Source of the DNA: Pseudobutyrivibrio sp.
GTDB lineage: Bacteria > Bacillota > Clostridia > Lachnospirales > Lachnospiraceae
Direction of reading: 5' to 3'
DNA length: 10,353 bases
Assembly (NCBI GenBank): GCA_017557715.1
Contig: JAFYYE010000423.1
Coordinates: forward strand, 1-10,353
In this document: positions 5,947 to 10,353 of the stretch, in pieces
Position numbering within the stretch: the stretch's first letter is position 1
How the letters are laid out: each line of letters opens with the position of its first letter
The notes under the pieces: model-generated
The model's database searches: none
What the model saw: only the letters and a program-made list of their open reading frames with translations
Told to the model about the DNA's origin: nothing
Made by a program: the position numbers and the translations under genes

Positions 5947-7271
5947 AACGCTACATCTCCTATCAAATCATATTCATCAAAGCTTGTAACAGTCACATCA
6001 ACAAATTGACCGCTTGTAAGCTCGGTGTCACTATTAACAAAAATGAAACCATCAACTGATGGAGTGTCACGATAAGTACGTCCGATAAACACACCATCTT
6101 CTGGAAGCTTGCCCTCTATAAATACTGGGATTGTTCTTCCAACATAGTTTTTATTATTTGACATTGAAATGTCTTTTTGGCAAAGCATAACTTCTTCTTG
6201 CCATTTGTGTTTTAAATCTTCATCAACCTGATTATCCCAAGTGGCGGCTACAGTACCATCCTCTTTTGAGTATGCAAAAGCACCAAGTCTATCAAATTTC
6301 ATATCCTCGATAAACTGGAGAAGTTCTTGATGCATCTCCTCTGTTTCGCCTGGGAAACCACATATCAAAGTGGTTCTGAGTGATATATCAGGCATAGCTA
6401 TTCTTAATCGATTAGCTATATTCATAATATCAGCTTTGTTTGTTTTACGCCCCATTTTTTTAAGAAGCTCATCATTACAATGCTGAATTGGCATATCGAT
6501 GTAATTGCAAATTTTAGGCTGTGAAGCCATGCAATCAATAAGCTCGTCGGTAATCTCTTCTGGATAAGCGTATAGAATACGAATCCATTGAAGGTCTTCT
6601 ATTTCACAAAGCTTATTAAGTAGCTCTGGAAGAGATTTTTTAGCGTAAATATCTGTACCATATACTGTAGTCTCCTGAGCAACAAGAATAATTTCCTTTA
6701 CGCCGTCAGCTACAAGCTGTTTTGCTTCTGCTAAAATCTGCTCCATTGGTACGGAACGGTAATCACCTCTTATATAAGGGATAATGCAATAGGTACATCT
6801 TTTATTGCATCCCTCAGCAATTTTAAGATATGCAAAATGTCCGCCTGTAGTGAGAACTCTTTTGCCATCTTTAGGTAAGCCGGTAAGAGGCTTTTTATAG
6901 ATTGGTTTTTCGCCATTTTTTTCAAGAACTTTATTGATGGCATTGATAAGCTCATCGTAGGAATTAGTTCCGATAATGGCATCTACCTCTGGTAAATCAG
7001 AAAGAATCTCGTCAGTAAAACGCTGAGCAAGGCAACCAGTAACGATAAGACCTTTAAGATTACCAGTCTCCTTATATTGGCCAAGGTCGATAATATTTTG
7101 AATACTTTCTTCCATGGCGTCAGCAATGAATGAACAGGTATTTACTACAATGATATCCGCTTCAGCTTCATCATCGCATATTGTAAATCCATTGTTCATC
7201 AAATCCCCAAGCATATGCTCAGAGTCAACAAGATTTTTATCACAACCGAGTGAAACAAATAATACTTTCAT
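5943..7271 (-). CDS. rimO: Ribosomal protein S12 methylthiotransferase RimO
   Basis: A 442-residue methylthiotransferase that adds a methylthio group to the conserved aspartate of ribosomal protein S12 (Asp88/89). Three regions are visible. The N-terminal UPF0004 domain has C10, C46 and C80, ligands of the auxiliary 4Fe-4S cluster (SLGCDKNLVDSE is typical of RimO). The radical SAM domain has C155, C159 and C162 in EGCNKRCTYCIIP. A C-terminal TRAM-like RNA/protein-binding domain covers about 372-442. The SLGCDKNLVDSE and PIQHCND blocks and the absence of the MiaB pattern favour RimO over MiaB. It starts 4 bases after rpoZ. The nearest purine-rich site (GAGG, within the last rpoZ codons) is about 18 bases away, too far for a normal site, so initiation may rely on coupling with rpoZ. 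The end overlaps pgsA by 4 bases. Confidence 0.96.
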   Translation of the reverse strand: MKVLFVSLGCDKNLVDSEHMLGDLMNNGFTICDDEAEADIIVVNTCSFIADAMEESIQNIIDLGQYKETGNLKGLIVTGCLAQRFTDEILSDLPEVDAIIGTNSYDELINAINKVLEKNGEKPIYKKPLTGLPKDGKRVLTTGGHFAYLKIAEGCNKRCTYCIIPYIRGDYRSVPMEQILAEAKQLVADGVKEIILVAQETTVYGTDIYAKKSLPELLNKLCEIEDLQWIRILYAYPEEITDELIDCMASQPKICNYIDMPIQHCNDELLKKMGRKTNKADIMNIANRLRIAMPDISLRTTLICGFPGETEEMHQELLQFIEDMKFDRLGAFAYSKEDGTVAATWDNQVDEDLKHKWQEEVMLCQKDISMSNNKNYVGRTIPVFIEGKLPEDGVFIGRTYRDTPSVDGFIFVNSDTELTSGQFVDVTVTSFDEYDLIGDVAL

Positions 7272-7275
7272 AAAA

Positions 7276-7518
7276 TTAGTTGTTAATTTCCTCGTTTAAG
7301 ATTTTGATTGCACCATCATTAAGCTCATTTACAGCAACCGAAAGAGGCTTGTCACCCTTATTGCACTTAATGAGTGGATCGGCTCCGTCGATAATCTGAC
7401 GAGCACGCTTTGCTGTAGCAGCAACGATTGTATAACGAGAGTTAACTACTGGCTCCTCTCCAACCTCTACATTTTCATTAACCTTTTCCATAAGTTCAAC
7501 ATAAGATGGATGTATCAT
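7276..7518 (-). CDS. rpoZ: DNA-directed RNA polymerase omega subunit
   Basis: An 80-residue omega subunit, which stabilises the beta' subunit in RNA polymerase. The start MIHPSYVELM and the core SRYTIVAATAKRARQI (27-42) are the omega family signatures; the R-Y-x-x-V-x-x-x-A-K-R-A-R-Q core contacts beta'. It continues with KPLSVAVNELNDGAIKI (57-73), also conserved. It lies directly after gmk with a 2-base gap and an AAAGGAG site within the end of gmk. The gmk-rpoZ pair is conserved across Firmicutes and many Proteobacteria. The next gene is usually coaBC or priA; here it is rimO. Confidence 0.96.
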   Translation of the reverse strand: MIHPSYVELMEKVNENVEVGEEPVVNSRYTIVAATAKRARQIIDGADPLIKCNKGDKPLSVAVNELNDGAIKILNEEINN

Positions 7519-7520
7519 AA

Positions 7521-8159
7521 TTAATTACTCCTTTCAAATACCTTTAATTCATTTTTCATTTCATTTATGGCTGTAGTATTTCTAGATACTTTAAAATGTT
7601 CAGCCTGAATTATATTATGAACCTGATCAACAGCTCTCTCTAAAGAGTCATTGATTATCAGGTAATCATACTTGTCCATGTACTGAGATTCTTTGCATGA
7701 TATTGCAAGTCTTTGAGAAATAACCTCAGGAGTCTCAGTTCCTCTACCTACAAGTCTGTTTTCAAGCTCCTTTGCTGATGGAGGCATTGTAAATAGTAAT
7801 AATGCATCTGGGAACATTTCTTTTACTTGAAGTGCACCCTGTATTTCAATTTCAAGAATAACATCTTTTCTACGCTCTATAAGCTGTTCTACATAAGCCC
7901 TTGGTGTTCCATATGAATTACCATTGAATGTGGCATATTCCAAAAGCTCATTATTTTCAATCATTGCATCAAACTCTTCACGAGTTTTGAAGAAGTATTC
8001 TCTGCCGTCCTTTTCTCCTGCTCGCATACCGCGGGTCGTGGCAGATATTGAAAGATTATAATCATTTGGATGGGCTTCTAATAAATGCTTCATAATAGTA
8101 CCCTTTCCAGCTCCAGAAAATCCGGAAAGACCTATTACAAGCCCTTTATCATGCATCAT
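7521..8159 (-). CDS. gmk: Guanylate kinase
   Basis: A 212-residue guanylate kinase that phosphorylates GMP to GDP with ATP and so feeds GTP and (p)ppGpp pools. The P-loop GFSGAGKGT is at 13-21. The GMP-binding region has SATTRGMRAGEKDGREYFF (39-57, with R43, R46 and Y55) and NSYGTP (81-86). EIEIQGA (103-109) and the lid region RLVGRGTETPEVISQRL (135-151) are intact. The start has two ATGs in tandem (8159 and 8156); both are possible with the AAGGAGG site about 9 bases upstream. Either one overlaps the end of the remA-like gene, by 11 or 8 bases. Slightly longer than typical at the C-terminus (after residue 188), with no recognisable extra domain. Confidence 0.97.
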   Translation of the reverse strand: MMHDKGLVIGLSGFSGAGKGTIMKHLLEAHPNDYNLSISATTRGMRAGEKDGREYFFKTREEFDAMIENNELLEYATFNGNSYGTPRAYVEQLIERRKDVILEIEIQGALQVKEMFPDALLLFTMPPSAKELENRLVGRGTETPEVISQRLAISCKESQYMDKYDYLIINDSLERAVDQVHNIIQAEHFKVSRNTTAINEMKNELKVFERSN

Positions 8160-8412
8160 AATCTGATTCCTCCTTTATGGAATTTTCCATTATTCTATTT
8201 GATATTGTATCTGGCATAAGTGCCGAAAGAACAACGTGCTGATCACAAATAATGACACAGCGAGTGCGTCGCCCCTGAGTGGCATCAATGATGGTGCCAC
8301 TCTCCTTTGCGCCTGAAATGATTCTTTTTGCTGGCGCAGAGTCTGATGTTATCATAGATACAATTTTTTTGCTATTGATAATATTTCCAAAACCGATATT
8401 TACAAAAGCCAT
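8149..8412 (-). CDS. remA: RemA-like DNA-binding regulator (DUF370)
   Basis: An 87-residue protein of the RemA/DUF370 family. The signatures are FVNIGFGNIINSKKIVSMI (3-21), SAPAKRII (25-32) and IDATQGRRTRCVII (42-55), then a SALMPDTISNR block (63-73). In B. subtilis, RemA is an octameric ring-like DNA-binding protein that activates biofilm matrix and osmoprotection genes. Whether it has that role here is unknown; the gene is widespread in Clostridia that make no matrix of that kind. It starts 2 bases after yicC. I see no good Shine-Dalgarno site (nearest GGAG is over 20 bases away), so it may be coupled to yicC. Its 3' end overlaps gmk by 11 bases. The yicC-remA-gmk-rpoZ order matches the Bacillus arrangement. 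Confidence 0.93.
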   Translation of the reverse strand: MAFVNIGFGNIINSKKIVSMITSDSAPAKRIISGAKESGTIIDATQGRRTRCVIICDQHVVLSALMPDTISNRIMENSIKEESDYDA

Positions 8413-8414
8413 AA

Positions 8415-9293
8415 TTATTCTATATTTTGAATTTGCTCCCTAACTTTTTCGATAAGTGTTTTTAATGTGATACCAATATCGGCAATTTCTACATCTGTAG
8501 ATTTTGAAAGGATTGTATTAGCCTCACGATTTAATTCCTGAGCTAAGAAATCAAGCTTTCTACCGACTTCTTTATCTAAATCAAATACTGAACGGGTCTC
8601 GGCTACATGGCTCTTTAAGCGAACCATTTCTTCATCGATACAGATTTTATCAGCATACAAAACCACTTCCTGAGCAATTCTTGTATCATCTATTTTTGTA
8701 TCTTCTAAAAGCTCATGAACTTTTGTGAGAAGCTTTGCTCTGTATTCTTCGATAATTTGAGGACTTCTCTTTTCTAGCTTATCCACTAATACAAGCATCT
8801 CATCCATTTTTGAAATTAAATCTGCTTCAAGACGATTGCCCTCAGCAATACGTGCTTCCACAAATTGTTTTATACAATCATCAAGAGCAGAAAGAACAAG
8901 CTCTTTAAGGCTGTCTTCATCGGCATCAGTCTCTTCAAGCTCAATTACATCTGGAAGTCGAGAAATGCTGCTGGCCTTCATATCGTTATCTATACCAAGC
9001 TTTTCAGCCATGGCAGAAATTGATTCATAATACTTTAAAGCAATGGCATCATTAATAGACACCTGATAGCAGGCATCTGAATGCTCATTAAGAGTAATAT
9101 AAACATCAACTTTACCCCTGAAAATGCTCTCGCTGATTTTATTACGAACTGTGCTCTCTAAGAAGTTGAGCTTCTTAGGAAGTTTGATATTGAGATCGAG
9201 ATATCTGTGATTAACTGATTTCATCTCGATGGTGACTCTAGCGTCACTATTTTCGGCAATTCCCTTGCCATAACCTGTCATGCTTCGAACCAT
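8415..9293 (-). CDS. yicC: YicC/YloC family endoribonuclease
   Basis: A 292-residue protein of the YicC/YloC family, recently shown to be an endoribonuclease that acts on RNA such as the small RNA RyhB in E. coli. The N-terminal YicC-like domain starts VRSMTGYGKG (2-11) and has SVNHRYLD (26-33). The C-terminal DUF1732 part has E-rich sequence ending in the block EEMVRLKSHV (215-224), GRKLDFLAQELNREANTI (243-260) and SKSTDVEI (262-269), all conserved in the family. Length is normal. The start is fixed by the family N-terminus and an AAAGGAG site at 9300-9306. It is the first gene of the minus-strand operon, transcribed from the promoter at 9353-9381. Its natural RNA targets here cannot be deduced. 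Confidence 0.95.
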   Translation of the reverse strand: MVRSMTGYGKGIAENSDARVTIEMKSVNHRYLDLNIKLPKKLNFLESTVRNKISESIFRGKVDVYITLNEHSDACYQVSINDAIALKYYESISAMAEKLGIDNDMKASSISRLPDVIELEETDADEDSLKELVLSALDDCIKQFVEARIAEGNRLEADLISKMDEMLVLVDKLEKRSPQIIEEYRAKLLTKVHELLEDTKIDDTRIAQEVVLYADKICIDEEMVRLKSHVAETRSVFDLDKEVGRKLDFLAQELNREANTILSKSTDVEIADIGITLKTLIEKVREQIQNIE

Positions 9294-9299
9294 GTGAGT

Positions 9300-9306
9300 C
9301 TCCTTT
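9300..9306 (-). promoter_or_regulatory. Ribosome binding site of yicC
   Basis: AAAGGAG on the minus strand, 6 bases before the yicC ATG. It immediately follows the inverted repeat at 9308-9344 in the transcript, so a structured leader would sit directly against it. Confidence 0.75.
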
Positions 9307-9307
9307 G

Positions 9308-9344
9308 ACTATGTATGTCGCAAACTATCCCACATTTACATAGT
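9308..9344. promoter_or_regulatory. Inverted repeat in the yicC leader (5' stem-loop or operator)
   Basis: A perfect 8-bp inverted repeat, ACTATGTA (9308-9315) and TACATAGT (9337-9344), separated by 21 bases. In the minus-strand RNA a further TGT/ACA pair could extend it past a 2-base bulge. If the promoter at 9353-9381 is used, the RNA would start at about 9346, so this stem would form the very 5' end of the operon transcript and finish one base before the Shine-Dalgarno site. It could instead be an operator, as one arm touches the -35 of the rqcH promoter. The loop is long and the stem AT-rich, so stability is modest. Confidence 0.4.
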
Positions 9345-9372
9345 TGTTTTTAATTATAAATAAATGTATGAT
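9344..9372 (+). promoter_or_regulatory. Predicted sigma-A-type promoter for rqcH
   Basis: TTGTTT at 9344-9349 and TATGAT at 9367-9372 are separated by exactly 17 bases. Transcription would start near 9379, giving a leader of about 30 bases to the rqcH ATG. It overlaps the opposing yicC promoter almost completely. The boxes deviate from consensus at two positions in the -35 and one in the -10. Confidence 0.6.
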
Positions 9373-9381
9373 AATAGTCAA
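9353..9381 (-). promoter_or_regulatory. Predicted strong sigma-A-type promoter for the yicC operon
   Basis: On the minus strand, TTGACT (9381-9376) and a perfect TATAAT (9358-9353) are separated by 17 bases; only the last -35 base differs from consensus. RNA would start near 9346, about 52 bases before the yicC ATG. It is the best promoter-like sequence I found in the window and would drive yicC, remA, gmk, rpoZ and the closely packed genes beyond. Confidence 0.75.
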
Positions 9382-9408
9382 TTATAGATTGAAAGGAACT
9401 AGGTAAAT

Positions 9409-10353
9409 ATGGCACTTGACGGAATATCTATACACTCACTGGTTCATGAATTTAATGAAAATCTTCTGAACGGAAAAATCAATAAGATTTCTCAACCTGA
9501 AAGGGAAGAATTACTTATCACAATAAATACATCTAATGGTAACAAAAGACTTTTAATATCAGCTAATGCTTCTCTCCCATTTATGTATATAACAAACGAT
9601 AATAAGCCTGCACCTGCAACTGCGCCAGGTTTTTGTATGTTACTTAGAAAGCATATTGGAGCTGGGCGTATTATTGAAATATCTCAAATGGATATGGAAC
9701 GAGCAGTGCGTTTTAAGATTCAGCACTTAAATGAAATGGGTGATATCACTTTTAAATATCTTTATGTAGAGATTATGGGTAAACATTCTAATATTATCTT
9801 CTGCAACGAAGATAACATGATTCTTGATGCTATCAAACATGTCCCATCTTCTGTTAGTTCGGTTAGAGAAGTTCTACCTGGTAGAGAATACTTTATTCCA
9901 GCCCAAGAAGGGAAAATTAATCCTCTAAATGTATCAGAAACGTATTTCAAGGATACTGTCTTAAAACGCAGCGAGTCTGTTTTTAGAGCTATCATGTCAT
10001 CATTTATAGGTATCAGTCCTACTATCGCCAACGAAATTTGCTATAGAGCTGGTATTGATTCAGACGCTAGTTGTGCTTCTTTATTTGATGAACACAAAGA
10101 TAAGCTTTTTAAAGAGTTTTCTATTCTTATGTCTGATGTTTTAGAAAACAAATATAATTACAATATTGTGATGGATGAAAGTAAGGGCGAGCCAATCGAA
10201 TACGCCCCAGTTTCTCTTTTTATGTATCAAGATAAAGCATCTAAAGAATATGACAACATGTCTGATGTACTAGTTGAGTTTTATGCTAAGCGAAATCAAT
10301 ATACTAACATTCGCCAGAAATCATCTGATTTAAGAAAGATTATCTCAAATCAC
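9409..10353 (+). CDS. rqcH: Ribosome quality control factor RqcH (NFACT family), N-terminal part (cut by window edge)
   Basis: An open frame of 315 codons runs off the right edge. The start MALDGISIHSLVHE is the NFACT-N signature. It continues with the PAPATAPGFCMLLRKHI block (67-83) and YLYVEIMGKHSNIIF (117-131), then KHVP (143-146), SVREVLPGREY (151-161) and P172. These are typical of the proteins once named fibronectin-binding protein A (FbpA/YloA). RqcH binds 50S subunits blocked by peptidyl-tRNA and recruits tRNA-Ala to add C-terminal alanine tails that mark the stalled peptide for degradation. The DR motif that B. subtilis RqcH needs (D97-R98, as I remember it) is E97-R98 here. The region after about 280 should start the coiled-coil arms; the NFACT-R domain lies beyond the window. 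The ATG is preceded by AAAGGA and AGG, and by its own promoter. It is divergent from yicC. Confidence 0.93.
   Translation, partial: MALDGISIHSLVHEFNENLLNGKINKISQPEREELLITINTSNGNKRLLISANASLPFMYITNDNKPAPATAPGFCMLLRKHIGAGRIIEISQMDMERAVRFKIQHLNEMGDITFKYLYVEIMGKHSNIIFCNEDNMILDAIKHVPSSVSSVREVLPGREYFIPAQEGKINPLNVSETYFKDTVLKRSESVFRAIMSSFIGISPTIANEICYRAGIDSDASCASLFDEHKDKLFKEFSILMSDVLENKYNYNIVMDESKGEPIEYAPVSLFMYQDKASKEYDNMSDVLVEFYAKRNQYTNIRQKSSDLRKIISNH

Noticed and set aside
5540..5989. Plus-strand open frame of 149 codons
   Set aside because: It lies opposite pgsA, whose complete CDP-alcohol phosphatidyltransferase motif fixes the coding strand. The plus-strand product resembles nothing and has no ribosome site.
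9762..10031. Minus-strand open frame of 89 codons within rqcH
   Set aside because: The plus strand is an uninterrupted NFACT-N coding sequence through this region; the opposite frame has no supporting signal.
1..10353. Mobile elements, CRISPR arrays, tRNA or rRNA genes, riboswitches, defence or biosynthetic clusters
   Set aside because: I saw no regularly spaced repeats, transposase or integrase motifs, cloverleaf-like sequences or long untranslated leaders. Nearly every base is accounted for by housekeeping genes.

Overview
This is an AT-rich chromosomal segment of housekeeping genes from a Firmicute, most likely a Lachnospiraceae member of the Butyrivibrio/Pseudobutyrivibrio type. The evidence is the gene set and order (yicC-remA-gmk-rpoZ with rqcH next to them, then rimO-pgsA-pncC-rsmD-coaD), the strong purine-rich Shine-Dalgarno sites, and the protein sequences themselves. 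The family assignment rests on remembered resemblance, not on a search.

Layout: thirteen protein-coding genes fill the window almost completely. Twelve lie on the minus strand and read right to left: yicC (8415-9293), remA-like (8149-8412), gmk (7521-8159), rpoZ (7276-7518), rimO (5943-7271), pgsA (5404-5946), pncC/cinA C-terminal type (4931-5404), rsmD (4372-4923), coaD (3882-4370), a coiled-coil protein resembling the SepIVA/DivIVA-like family (3179-3877), ygiQ (1177-3114), an RluA-family pseudouridine synthase (273-1208) and the first 95 codons of recU (1-286). The last two overlap their upstream neighbours. From yicC to the coiled-coil gene the junctions are a few bases apart or overlapping, so these ten genes probably form one operon. 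A hairpin at 3142-3164 may end or attenuate it. ygiQ-rluA-recU follow as a second tightly packed block. The thirteenth gene, rqcH (NFACT family, 9409 to the right edge), is divergent and cut off by the window.

The only real intergenic regions are 9294-9408 and 3115-3178. The first holds two well-formed sigma-A-type promoters, one per strand, that overlap almost entirely, plus an inverted repeat that would form the extreme 5' end of the yicC operon transcript. The second holds the terminator-like hairpin.

Functionally the segment is dominated by translation and RNA handling: 16S rRNA methylation (RsmD), S12 methylthiolation (RimO), rRNA pseudouridylation (RluA family), an endoribonuclease (YicC) and rescue of stalled 60S-type (50S) subunits (RqcH). 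Around these sit nucleotide and cofactor supply (Gmk, CoaD, PncC), phosphatidylglycerophosphate synthesis (PgsA), the RNA polymerase omega subunit, a matrix-gene-type regulator (RemA) and recombination (RecU). I see no mobile element, CRISPR, tRNA, rRNA or phage signal. I did not find a new defence or biosynthetic system; the items most worth following are the SepIVA-like protein beside coaD and the interlocked rqcH/yicC promoters.
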